From assembly GCA_007695145.1 (NCBI GenBank), contig REEI01000056.1:1-55846 (forward strand): a DNA stretch of 55,846 nucleotides, written 5' to 3'. The position numbers and the translations under genes were made by a program. The DNA comes from Saprospirales bacterium. GTDB lineage: Bacteria > Bacteroidota > Bacteroidia > Chitinophagales > Saprospiraceae. Position 1 is the first letter of the stretch. Every line of letters starts with the position of its first letter. The notes under the pieces are model-generated. The model saw nothing but the letters and a program-made list of their open reading frames with translations, was not told the origin of the DNA and searched no databases. Positions 45,702 through 55,046 of this stretch are shown here, one piece after another.

Positions 45702-48700
45702 ATGACCACCCGAATGGGAAGATTGCTTCTGCTTCTTTGGTGCCTTATCCTATGCCCGGCTTTGCTTTCTGCCGAGGCATTTGTAATCAATCAATACGAT
45801 GTAAAAATCTATCTGAATGCAAATGGCTCCTTTAATGTAACGGAGACCATCGACCTTAGATTCACAGAAGCGAGAAGGGGAATTATAAGAGACATTCCCG
45901 TTAGATTTCGCGAGGATAGTGGTGGACCAGGTGAGCGGGCAATTAGGCCAATGGGCCAGGAAACCTACGAAATCATCATCGATAAAATTCAGGTAAAAGG
46001 ACATCCCTATCAGCACTATAGAGAGGGTGACTTTCTGCGCATCAGAATTGGCGATCCCGACAAAAGACTGAGAGGCAATCAGCAATACGTAATATCATAC
46101 ACTGTATGGGGGGCTTTGAATGAGTTCACCGATCATGTGGAATTTTCTTGGAACATCATTGGTCATCAATGGGATACACGCATAGAAAAAGTGAGTTTTT
46201 CCATTCAGGGGGAGGCCGGGGTTTCTTTCAGTGCAAATGATGTGGTGTGGGCCACCGGAAGAGCAGGGGGCAGACAGCAAAATGCCAGCATAAACGTAAA
46301 TGGGAATCAAATCACTGGGTTTTCTACCCAACCCTTAAATCGTTTTGAGGGGATATCCATCGCTACACGTCATCCAAAGTCACATTTCAGCACAATACAT
46401 CCCCCACTTGAATTGTATGCCGAAAACTTTCTTGTGGAAAATCACCGCTACATTGGAAAGTGGGTAAGACCTGGCTACATGAATATTGAGGAGCATTTCA
46501 AGGTGAAATTCAAAAAGCCTGTTAAGACTTTCTCACGAGTGGTGGGCAGTGCTACTATCAGTGAACTCCAAGCCATCACTGTTTTCCCATTGCCAAAAAA
46601 TATAGAACTAATTACAACGGGCGACAATATCGGATTGAAAATTCGAAGGATTGGACAAGAAACGGTCTTTGAATTTTTCAAAAAAGACAACAGTGCTTTT
46701 GATGGTACACTTGATTTTAAGCTGGTTTACCACTTGTGGGGCATTGCAACCGAGGCAGGAACTGGAGATCAGATGCATATCCAGGCCTATGGATTTAAAC
46801 CCTCGGAACCGGTAGCCAACCTTGAACTGCAATTTGAAGCACCATTCCAGGGGCCACCCCAATGGCGTTCCGGAAATGTGCGATTACCTCAGTTGAGGAG
46901 CAATTCAGATAATGGCCAATGGGGCACAGCATTGTCCTATCCCCAATATCGGATTCATCAACTGCAATTGGATGCAGGTCTGCAATCCGGAGCATTAATC
47001 CACGACCAGCAGCCAGCCGGTATTTTTGGCAAGCACTATCTGGTAGATGAAATGGGAATTGAGGTAAAGATTGACCAGCGACAAGGGGTAGAAATAGACT
47101 ACTCATGGACGGTTGTACACCCACTTCCCTCCCCTAACGCTACCTTTGAACCGATCTTTTTGCGGAGATTCAGTCACCGACCGAATGGCATCAACGGGCG
47201 GATAGGCATCCCAAATTACAATTTACTTGACAACCGAATAGTACCAGCATTTGAGATCGATAGCCCCTTTGAAATAATAAGTGCCTCCTGGGGAAGTCGA
47301 AGAATTCTTAGGCCGGATTCAGAAGTTAAAGATAAAGACTCTTATTCAACTTCCGCCAAAGTAACTTACAGGGGTTTATTTCGGAAAAACAGTGGTAGAG
47401 ATCAAGTTGCAATCCCACTGCTCACATTTGACAACGAGCAAAAGAGAAACCTGGACTTGAAGGTAACAATACCGGAAGGGGCAGACCCTAATGACCTATA
47501 CATGGATTTGGTTATCAGTGGGCAGAAGCCCTTTTCATTGGCTCATACTGATGGAGTTTTCTCCTATCCGGGAGGTAGTTTGGACATACCTTCGGGGGAG
47601 TCGGTTGTCCTCTTTGTCGATGGACATAGGGATTTTGCAGGAAGCCCTTCCATGACCACTCAACTATACCTACTGCTCCGCAACAATATGCCTATTTGGT
47701 GGATGGCTGCAATCATTTTTGTCCTTTATCTACTTTGGAACCGATTTGGCAGAAACCCCAGGAAAGCTGTGGTAGTGCAGTTTTATCCTCCAGAAAAAAT
47801 TACTTCAGCAGAAGCTGGATTGTTGTGGGACGATCGATTGCATAAAAAAGACCTCATTTCTCTAATTTATTACTGGGCAGGAAGGGGGTACCTTGAGGTG
47901 GAGGAAGTAGGCTCTGAAAAAAAGCCGGACTATATTTTGAGAAAGAAGAAAGAATTGCCGGCCCAGGCAAAACCTTTTGAGAAAACCTTCTTTAAGGGAT
48001 TGTTTTTCAAAGAAGAAGTGAAACTAAGCGAATTAAAGTCCCGCTTCTCGAAGACCATGAGTCGCTCCTACAAAGAACTGATGGCCTACGGCAAGCAAAA
48101 TGACTTCTATGTTCCAGGCTCCAGAGGCTTTGGTTGCGCATTGACCATTTTGGGTATTTTTTTACTCTTATTGGGTTTAGGTGGAATGATTGTCGCATTT
48201 TTCACAGGACATTACTCCTACGCAATAGCTCCCCTGGTCGCAGGAATGGCCATGATTCTATTTGGAAGGATAATGCCCAAAAAGGGACCATTTGGGTTTA
48301 AAAAACATCAAAAGCTGTTGGGATTTAGAGAGTTTGTACGCACAGCTGAGATTGACCGAATCAAAGCACTTTACAAAGAAAATCCCGGCTATTTTGATAA
48401 AACCATTGCATATGCCATCGTTTTTGGTCTGGGCAAGCAGTGGGCAGAAAAGTTTGACGGGCTAATGATTGAGCCCCCTGACTGGTACAAAGGACATGAC
48501 TCCGGCAGGCCCTTTACTACCATTTACTTTACCAATGCCCTTATTCGGAGTATGCATCGAATGAACTACGATCTTAGCGTTCCACCGGTAAGTTCCAGTT
48601 CAGGTGGAGGGGTTTCTTCATGGTCTGGGGGTGGAGGAAGCAGTTTTGGCGGAGGATTTTCTTCCGGAGGTGGTTTTGGTGGTGGAGGAGGTAGCAGCTG

Positions 48701-48704
48701 GTAG
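45702..48704 (+). CDS. DUF2207 membrane protein with Gly/Ser-rich tail
   Basis: This 1000-residue envelope protein begins with a signal peptide (GRLLLLLWCLILCPALLSA), then a DUF2207 domain (about 25-340: FVINQYDVKIYLNANGSFNVTETID, EFSWNIIGHQWDT). A middle beta-rich region and a helix (WWMAAIIFVLYLLWN, about 665-680) are followed by a cytosolic part with two more helices (about 805-850). The C-terminus is SSGGGFGGGGGSSW, a Gly/Ser tail typical of the family. It is likely cotranscribed with lemA. The function of the LemA/DUF2207 pair is not established. Confidence 0.9.
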   Translation: MTTRMGRLLLLLWCLILCPALLSAEAFVINQYDVKIYLNANGSFNVTETIDLRFTEARRGIIRDIPVRFREDSGGPGERAIRPMGQETYEIIIDKIQVKGHPYQHYREGDFLRIRIGDPDKRLRGNQQYVISYTVWGALNEFTDHVEFSWNIIGHQWDTRIEKVSFSIQGEAGVSFSANDVVWATGRAGGRQQNASINVNGNQITGFSTQPLNRFEGISIATRHPKSHFSTIHPPLELYAENFLVENHRYIGKWVRPGYMNIEEHFKVKFKKPVKTFSRVVGSATISELQAITVFPLPKNIELITTGDNIGLKIRRIGQETVFEFFKKDNSAFDGTLDFKLVYHLWGIATEAGTGDQMHIQAYGFKPSEPVANLELQFEAPFQGPPQWRSGNVRLPQLRSNSDNGQWGTALSYPQYRIHQLQLDAGLQSGALIHDQQPAGIFGKHYLVDEMGIEVKIDQRQGVEIDYSWTVVHPLPSPNATFEPIFLRRFSHRPNGINGRIGIPNYNLLDNRIVPAFEIDSPFEIISASWGSRRILRPDSEVKDKDSYSTSAKVTYRGLFRKNSGRDQVAIPLLTFDNEQKRNLDLKVTIPEGADPNDLYMDLVISGQKPFSLAHTDGVFSYPGGSLDIPSGESVVLFVDGHRDFAGSPSMTTQLYLLLRNNMPIWWMAAIIFVLYLLWNRFGRNPRKAVVVQFYPPEKITSAEAGLLWDDRLHKKDLISLIYYWAGRGYLEVEEVGSEKKPDYILRKKKELPAQAKPFEKTFFKGLFFKEEVKLSELKSRFSKTMSRSYKELMAYGKQNDFYVPGSRGFGCALTILGIFLLLLGLGGMIVAFFTGHYSYAIAPLVAGMAMILFGRIMPKKGPFGFKKHQKLLGFREFVRTAEIDRIKALYKENPGYFDKTIAYAIVFGLGKQWAEKFDGLMIEPPDWYKGHDSGRPFTTIYFTNALIRSMHRMNYDLSVPPVSSSSGGGVSSWSGGGGSSFGGGFSSGGGFGGGGGSSW

Positions 48705-48818
48705 TGATATATGCAGACTTTCCTTGTCGTCCATTTATAAAAGGTATAGTTTTTAAGCCCAACACTTTCTGGTCAAAGGTTCGGAAACTAAAAAGTTTTA
48801 GATCAACTCAACGTTTTC

Positions 48819-49631
48819 ATGAAATTAAAAGAAATTATACCCTCCTTAGTTTTTTCCGCTGAACTTCGATTGAAAAAGGCGAGAAATATAAGGGAGAACA
48901 ATCAGCATAAAGAAATTCCGGTAATTGTTTCTCTTACCTCAATTCCATCAAGGATATCAAAAATCCACCTGACTATAAGAAGTCTCCTAATTCAATCTAC
49001 CCCTCCCAAAAAGATTGTACTTTGGCTAAATGAAGATCTGAGAAATAGCCTACCTAAATCCATAAAGTGCTTAGAGTCTCCCTATTTTGAAATCTGTTTT
49101 TCTCCACTCAATTGCTCTCACAGGAAGTTGATTCACAGCATCAAAAAGAACCCGACGGCCCCGGTTGTTACTGCTGACGATGATTGCCTCTATCACAGAA
49201 CCTGGTTGGAAAATTTGTACGAAAGCCATTGCAAATATCCGGGAGAAATCATTGCAAATATGGTAAGAGAAATCAATTACGGAAATTCAGGAAGCCCTGA
49301 ACCCTATAAAAGTTGGAGGGAAGTAGTCATTCCAGAAAAAACCCACCCAAACTATGTTCAGGTAGGCTATGCCGGCGTGCTGTATCCAATAAACTCTCTC
49401 GACCAAAGAGTGACTGATCAAAACCTGTTTCTCATTCTTGCTCCCCAGGCAGACGACTTATGGTTTAAAATGATGGCTAAACTTAACGGAACTAATGTTC
49501 GCACCAGTATTAAACCAGCCATAAAGCCACTCACTATAATCGGGTCGCAATCAATTGCCCTCAATAAGGTCAATGTAAAAAAAGATCGAAATCGATTACA
49601 ATGGGAGCAACTCAAAAAATATTTTGGATAG
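48819..49631 (+). CDS. GT-A-type glycosyltransferase-like protein
   Basis: This is a 270-residue protein with a GT-A pattern: VIVSLTSIPSRISKIHLTIRSL (about 34-55) and QSTPPKKIVLWLNED (about 58-72) are typical nucleotide-sugar strands, VVTADDDCLYHRTWLENL (about 118-135) holds the DxD metal motif, and QADDLWFKMMAKLNG a late acidic helix. It resembles glycosyltransferases that act in polysaccharide or LPS synthesis. Donor and acceptor are unknown. No other polysaccharide genes flank it. Confidence 0.8.
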   Translation: MKLKEIIPSLVFSAELRLKKARNIRENNQHKEIPVIVSLTSIPSRISKIHLTIRSLLIQSTPPKKIVLWLNEDLRNSLPKSIKCLESPYFEICFSPLNCSHRKLIHSIKKNPTAPVVTADDDCLYHRTWLENLYESHCKYPGEIIANMVREINYGNSGSPEPYKSWREVVIPEKTHPNYVQVGYAGVLYPINSLDQRVTDQNLFLILAPQADDLWFKMMAKLNGTNVRTSIKPAIKPLTIIGSQSIALNKVNVKKDRNRLQWEQLKKYFG

Positions 49632-49811
49632 GGGGAATTAACATCCATTATCCTTTTCAATCACTTTCTGAATAAGACTATCAATCAAAAATTCCTCGGG
49701 CAAAATAGTCAGTACCAGGCAGTTTTAATGACCAAATGTTTCATAGAAGTTCAGGAAGTACTCCAATCTTGCAAATACGATGACTTTGGGACATAAGATC
49801 AATTTCGGCAT

Positions 49812-50690
49812 TTACCTTCCACGCCCATGCTCTTCCAATATCTTTAAGACTTCTTCTTCTGATATTTCAACCACTTCCGCTATAAAGGCTATCTCTTGGC
49901 CAAGATCATGCATTTTCAAAATAATTTTAGTATTTTCTTCAATGCGACCTTCTTCACGACCTTTGTATTTTGCTGTTTCCAAAACGCTTCTTGATACTTG
50001 AACTCTGGTCATATAATCATCGTACTCTTGTTTACTTGTTGTATCCATTTTGTCGTAATTTAACTTCTGATTTAATTGCTTTAGCCCTTTTGCACTGTAT
50101 TTTTCAGGTAATTTGGTGTTCTTTAAAAAATAAATCCACTCGTCTAAAGGTGTCCTGGCAATGTCGTCAAAGTTGTTGACTTTGATCAGAAAAATTTCCG
50201 GAAATATCCCGGATGGACTTTCCACTGAGAACTTTTCTTGCTGGAGTTTGCTCAGGGTCAATTGATCTTTGTGGTGAATGCCAAAAAAGTTCATGGTGCC
50301 ATGATAGACATAATCTGTACCACTTCCAATGTCAAAGTATAGGATATTTACAGAGTAAACCTTTTTTACATTTTCATAAGGTTGGCCGGTAGAAATGTGC
50401 TCGGAAATCACCTTTGAGATGCCATACAAGACCCTTTGAAAGTAATCCAATTCATCGTAAAATTGGATCTCGATGATAATTAAATCGCCATTCTCTTCCT
50501 CACAGAGCAAATCAACCTGATTGCTCTTGTCCTCCTTGTGCTCTTTGTTGCTTTCGGATTCAAGTATTGATGTTATGGTGATCTCCTTTTTCAATAGTTC
50601 AGAAAGGAAGCCCTCCAGAATACCAAAATTGGCTTTCTGCCTCAGTATTCTTTTCGCGGCCCAGTCAAAACTGATGTACGTTCTTTCCAT
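49812..50690 (-). CDS. Rpn family PD-(D/E)XK nuclease / putative transposase
   Basis: This 292-residue protein belongs to the Rpn/PDDEXK_2 family. The ATG at 50690 (MERTYISFDWAAKRIL) is chosen because a -7 box sits 33 nt upstream; the alternative ATG at 50747 would precede that box. The nuclease core is VDLLCEEENGDLIIIEIQF (about 58-76, D...ExQ). Later are DIARTPLDEWIYFLKNT and a C-terminal EEEVLKILEEHG helix. Such genes are often multicopy and spread horizontally; the family promotes recombination in E. coli. Confidence 0.9.
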   Translation of the reverse strand: MERTYISFDWAAKRILRQKANFGILEGFLSELLKKEITITSILESESNKEHKEDKSNQVDLLCEEENGDLIIIEIQFYDELDYFQRVLYGISKVISEHISTGQPYENVKKVYSVNILYFDIGSGTDYVYHGTMNFFGIHHKDQLTLSKLQQEKFSVESPSGIFPEIFLIKVNNFDDIARTPLDEWIYFLKNTKLPEKYSAKGLKQLNQKLNYDKMDTTSKQEYDDYMTRVQVSRSVLETAKYKGREEGRIEENTKIILKMHDLGQEIAFIAEVVEISEEEVLKILEEHGRGR

Positions 50691-50722
50691 GGCAATGAAC
50701 CATTTGCAATTAACAATACTAA

Positions 50723-50730
50723 CAAAGATA
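50723..50730 (-). promoter_or_regulatory. -7 box (TATCTTTG) of the Rpn-family gene
   Basis: On the minus strand this is TATCTTTG, 32 nt upstream of the ATG at 50690. It supports that start. Confidence 0.5.
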
Positions 50731-50904
50731 AGTGGAAATTCATTCATAGAGATTTAAGCCCTTTTCCTGAAAAAATGGGAATTGGCTACATTTACCCCCT
50801 ATTTATGTTGTTGCAGCTGTTCATTTACCAGGGAAAAAAGTAGGCCACATTGGACATTTTTTTGCCTTGTAAAGGATTTTGCTTCTGTAAATTAAAATAA
50901 ATAG

Positions 50905-50912
50905 TATTTTTG
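50905..50912 (+). promoter_or_regulatory. -7 box (TATTTTTG) three bases before a start codon
   Basis: TATTTTTG ends 3 nt before the ATG at 50916. TTTG at 50878-50881 is 23 nt upstream, slightly beyond the usual 19-21. If used, the message would be nearly leaderless. Confidence 0.45.
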
Positions 50913-50915
50913 AGA

Positions 50916-52865
50916 ATGAACTTGAATCTATTGAGATATTTTGTCTGCGCCACTGGCCTTTATCTACTTCAATATTCAATCATTGTGGGGCAACCCCTTG
51001 AAATTTGGGAGGCCAATAAAGAGCATTACCCTGATGAGCAATCCATCATGCTGGAAAATAAACTCACAGTCCACATCGACCTAAAAGATGATGAACCCAT
51101 TGCCTGGGCAGTAGAAAAAACTGATATCCTGTTATTGAAGGAGCCCAGGACCTCATTTTTTACTCAAAGCATCTATGGGTCAAGCCTCAACGAAGTCAGC
51201 CAAATACAAGCTTATACTTTGGTCCCCAGACGAAACAATTACCGCAGGGTACAGGTAAGCAGGAAGGATAAAAGATTTCAACGAGATGAGCACATTTTTT
51301 ACGACGACTCCTATTTCATTTCCATGGAGTTTGAGGATGTCCAAAAAAAAGGGCGAATGCAGTTGGAATATCGAAGAGACTTCTTTCATCCTGCTTTCTT
51401 GCCAGGCAAACTTTTTGTTCACCATCGCCCTTGTCGTCGCTCCGTTTTCAGATGGATTGTACATCCCGATATTGAGATGGAATTTAGAGTGTTCAATGAC
51501 CCCAATGACAATTTGGAGTACCGGGAGTACCATCACAATGGTAAAAAAGTCTATGAATGGACAGCTAGGGACATTGAAGTCCCGTTACTGGAGTATCAAT
51601 CCCCTCCCTTGAGAGAGTTGTTTCCATTTGTAGGGGCATTTATTAGATCTTATAAAAAAACCGATGGTGCTGTCGAGCAGTATATGGGAAGTGCCGAAGC
51701 ACTGGGGAAGATGTACGAAGATTTTTACAGTCGGGCGGAGGCCTCTCCATCGCCAGAAATTATGCAAATCGCCGATAGATTAAAAAAAATAACCTCAGAA
51801 CCGGACGAGTTAGTAAGCCTTGCCTTTTACTGGGTGCAGGACAACATCCGCTACATTGCATTTGAGGATGGTCTAAGAGGACTCATTCCTTTTGATGCTT
51901 CAGCTGTCTGTGAACAAAGATACGGCGATTGCAAGGATATGACCATTTTACTTATTTCTTTGCTCAAAGCGGCAGATATTCAGGCATATCCTGCCTGGAT
52001 AGGCACACGGGACATTCCACAAAACTATTCAGACCTACCCACCCCTGTTGTAGACAACCACATGATTGCGGTGTATAAAGATCAAAATGGCGAGTGGATA
52101 TTTCTCGATCCCACCTCAAACTACACTTCCTTTGGTCTGCCATCTGCCATGATACAGGGAAAGGAAGCGCTTATCAGAACAGCTTCTGGGAATTTTAAAG
52201 TGGTGCAAGTTCCCTTCATTAGCTATACTCAAAACAGTCGAAAGGGATCGATTACTGCCAGTTTGAATGGAAGAACCCTTGAAGGTGTAGGAAGGGTTAG
52301 TTTCAAGGGATACCCAAAGGTGAATACCTCCTACTTATTGGACAGATCTGACAGAGCAACCATGGAAGATTATGCACGCGCAATACTCCAAAAGGGGTCC
52401 AATAGGTTTTTATTATCAAATCTGTCCACAGAGAACTTGAGGAATAGAGATTTACCACTTGAATTGGCATACCACTTTGAATTGAGAGATTATGCACAAA
52501 GTTTTGCCGATCAAATATTTATCAACCTAAACCTGGACAGGCGATTCACTGAAAGAAGTATTCCAGGAAGTCGTGTATTCCCGGTGGAATTTTCATTTCC
52601 TGAATGTAGATCCCTCGTTGTTGATTTAAATGTACCGGAAGGTTTTGAAGTGGAGTTTTTGCCAAATGGTGTAGAGATTGACGACCATCTTATAAAGGCG
52701 GAAGTAAACTATAAACTCGAAGACAATGCGATCAAATACCGAAAATCAGTTTGCCAGAAGCAGCATCGCATTATGCCAGAGGATTTTGAAACCTGGAACA
52801 AGCATTTACAAGTTCTCCGGCAGGAATTTAATGAAATTGTTGTGCTGAAGGAAATTAACCACTAA
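50916..52865 (+). CDS. DUF3857 / transglutaminase-like exported protein
   Basis: This 649-residue protein has an N-terminal signal-like segment (LNLLRYFVCATGLYLLQYS). The DUF3857 domain covers about 45-230. The transglutaminase-like core (about 285-400) has VCEQRYGDCKDMTILL with the catalytic Cys at 339, PVVDNHMIAVY with His at 382, and WIFLDPTSNY with Asp at 398, a complete triad. A DUF3858-like beta domain ends it. The ATG at 50916 is preferred over a TTG at 50910. The second copy (53029) lies 163 bp downstream. Substrate unknown. Confidence 0.87.
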   Translation: MNLNLLRYFVCATGLYLLQYSIIVGQPLEIWEANKEHYPDEQSIMLENKLTVHIDLKDDEPIAWAVEKTDILLLKEPRTSFFTQSIYGSSLNEVSQIQAYTLVPRRNNYRRVQVSRKDKRFQRDEHIFYDDSYFISMEFEDVQKKGRMQLEYRRDFFHPAFLPGKLFVHHRPCRRSVFRWIVHPDIEMEFRVFNDPNDNLEYREYHHNGKKVYEWTARDIEVPLLEYQSPPLRELFPFVGAFIRSYKKTDGAVEQYMGSAEALGKMYEDFYSRAEASPSPEIMQIADRLKKITSEPDELVSLAFYWVQDNIRYIAFEDGLRGLIPFDASAVCEQRYGDCKDMTILLISLLKAADIQAYPAWIGTRDIPQNYSDLPTPVVDNHMIAVYKDQNGEWIFLDPTSNYTSFGLPSAMIQGKEALIRTASGNFKVVQVPFISYTQNSRKGSITASLNGRTLEGVGRVSFKGYPKVNTSYLLDRSDRATMEDYARAILQKGSNRFLLSNLSTENLRNRDLPLELAYHFELRDYAQSFADQIFINLNLDRRFTERSIPGSRVFPVEFSFPECRSLVVDLNVPEGFEVEFLPNGVEIDDHLIKAEVNYKLEDNAIKYRKSVCQKQHRIMPEDFETWNKHLQVLRQEFNEIVVLKEINH

Positions 52866-53028
52866 GGACTGTGGACATGCAAGCCCTCTATTATAAAAAA
52901 TGGATGAATTCATTCACTAAAATTCATATACATACTAAATTGTTGGCTGTTACTTTCCAGAGAATTGCAAAACTGGCAAGTCTTTTTGCCCATAAATCCA
53001 ATCTCTCAAATAGTTAAAAATTCTAACT

Positions 53029-54996
53029 ATGAATATCCAATATTTGACCATTGCCGTATTGCTAATGGTATTTTCAAACGGAGGCTTAGCCTCGATTCCC
53101 TTCAATGAATTTGAACCTTACACCTGGGAGGAGGAAAGGGAGAGAACCACATTGACCGAAGAGCAAAGAGCATTGCCGGAACTGATTCTGTATTCTGGCC
53201 AACATCTTCATTATGTAATGGGAGACCAGGGGGCTTTTCAGTACATTACCACTCACTATAAGATCTATCTGAACAGTGAGGAAGCCATACAACGCAATAA
53301 TCGCATCGAGATCGGTATGGAAAACTTAATTGATATTGTCGACATCCGGGCCCGGACCTTTACCAGTGATGGCAGGATATTGGAACTGGATCAGGAAAGC
53401 GTGAGAGAGATTAATGATGAAGACGTCCACTTTTCAAGACTATTTGCCATTGAAGGCATTGATATAGGTTCTGAAATTGAGTTTTTCTTCACAGTGAAAT
53501 CAGCATTGACTTTATTTGGAAGCCATGGGCTCCAATTTCTAGCACCATGCTTAAAGTCGGAATTTACATTGACTGCCCCTTTTTATATGCGATTCGACCT
53601 CAAACCCTACAATGCAGACCTAAAAGTGGATACCCTGAGTGCGCCGGACTCCATCTCTCATAAATTCAGGCTTATTGCAACTGACCTGCCGGAATTGAGG
53701 ATCGAACCATTTTCCAATCCCTTAGCACAGCTGATATCCGTTCATTATCGGTTTGTTGAGACCATCCTCTTCCCAGATCTATTTAAATTTAACTGGGATG
53801 AAGCCGGAAGACATTTCTACAAGTTGGTTTACGAAAAAAGCGGAAGAGAGAGAAGAGCGTTAAGGAGGTTCCTGAGAAGCTTTAATCCAGAGGGATCACT
53901 TGAGGACAAAGTATCAAAAATTGAGCATTATCTCAAAGATAACATAACATTCGATATGCGGGTACAGGCAATGGGAATAAATGAACTGGACTGGGTACTC
54001 GAAAATAAGACGGCGGGGTCAGGTGGCATGATTAGACTTTTTGCTGCAACGCTGGACCACTTTGGTATTCGACACGAAATAGTAATTAGCTCGGATCGCT
54101 TTGAACACCAATTTGATCCCTACTTTGAAACCTGGCACTCTCTTAGAGAATACTTAATCTACCTGCCGGAATTGGAAAAATTTATAGCGCCTGATTATTT
54201 TGCATTTCGAAATTTTCTGATTCCATATGGATATACTCATACTTATGGGTTGTTTATTAGAAGATTTAAGACCCCGGCCAAGGAAACGGGAATTGCTTAC
54301 ACAAATTGGATTCCACCCTTTGAGTATCGAACCTCAAAAGACATTCTGCACATTGAAGTCCAGCTCGAAGAAAATTTGAGTAAAGCTATCGTTAAAGAGA
54401 AAAGATCCTTTAGTGGATACAACTCCCTATGGATCCAGCCTTTCGCAGACCTTTTATCAGAAAGTGAATTATTTGAAATTGTAGAGGAGCTGACTCAAAG
54501 CACAGCAGTCGATGCGGAAATCGGCGAGTGGGAAGTGCTCAACAAAGGGGTAAAGTGGGTGAATTGGGAACCGCTGCAAATCAATGTGAATTACAGTTCA
54601 GCTTCTTATATTCAAAGGGCCGGAAACAACTACCTATTCAAACTCGGCAATCTTATAGGACAACAGTTAGAATTGTATGTCGAGCGAGAAAGGCACCTTC
54701 CTGTTGAGAACGATTTCCTAAGGGGCTATGAGAGAAAAATTACAGTTCATATTCCAGAAAATATGCAAATCGCCAATCTTGAGGACATTGCCATCAAAGA
54801 GTACTTCGACTACCTGGGAGAAAGGGTCTTCTCTTTTGAATCTTCTTACTCCTTTCAGGACAATGTACTCGAGGTCAGCATTTACGAATACTACAATACA
54901 ATAGAAATTGGTCCAGAGGACTTTGAAGGTTTTAGAAAAGTAATCAATGCTGCAGCTGATTTCAATAAAGTGACCCTGCTACTTAGGAATAATTAA
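53029..54996 (+). CDS. DUF3857-family exported protein with a transglutaminase-like domain lacking the catalytic Cys
   Basis: This 655-residue protein, with a signal peptide (NIQYLTIAVLLMVFSNGGLA), follows the same layout as the upstream gene: a DUF3857 domain (YKIYLNSEEAI, RTFTSDGRILELDQ), a transglutaminase-like core and a C-terminal beta domain. Aligned on VLENKTAGSGGMIRL (about 323-337), the Cys of the upstream protein (VCEQRYGDCKDMTIL) is Ser at about 331. Possible His (TWHS) and Asp (IAPDY) positions remain. It is probably a non-catalytic paralogue, perhaps structural. It may be cotranscribed with the upstream gene. Confidence 0.8.
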   Translation: MNIQYLTIAVLLMVFSNGGLASIPFNEFEPYTWEEERERTTLTEEQRALPELILYSGQHLHYVMGDQGAFQYITTHYKIYLNSEEAIQRNNRIEIGMENLIDIVDIRARTFTSDGRILELDQESVREINDEDVHFSRLFAIEGIDIGSEIEFFFTVKSALTLFGSHGLQFLAPCLKSEFTLTAPFYMRFDLKPYNADLKVDTLSAPDSISHKFRLIATDLPELRIEPFSNPLAQLISVHYRFVETILFPDLFKFNWDEAGRHFYKLVYEKSGRERRALRRFLRSFNPEGSLEDKVSKIEHYLKDNITFDMRVQAMGINELDWVLENKTAGSGGMIRLFAATLDHFGIRHEIVISSDRFEHQFDPYFETWHSLREYLIYLPELEKFIAPDYFAFRNFLIPYGYTHTYGLFIRRFKTPAKETGIAYTNWIPPFEYRTSKDILHIEVQLEENLSKAIVKEKRSFSGYNSLWIQPFADLLSESELFEIVEELTQSTAVDAEIGEWEVLNKGVKWVNWEPLQINVNYSSASYIQRAGNNYLFKLGNLIGQQLELYVERERHLPVENDFLRGYERKITVHIPENMQIANLEDIAIKEYFDYLGERVFSFESSYSFQDNVLEVSIYEYYNTIEIGPEDFEGFRKVINAAADFNKVTLLLRNN

Positions 54997-55046
54997 GACC
55001 TCTCCAACAATCGACATCTAACCCTTGGCTTGCATACACTGCAGTA

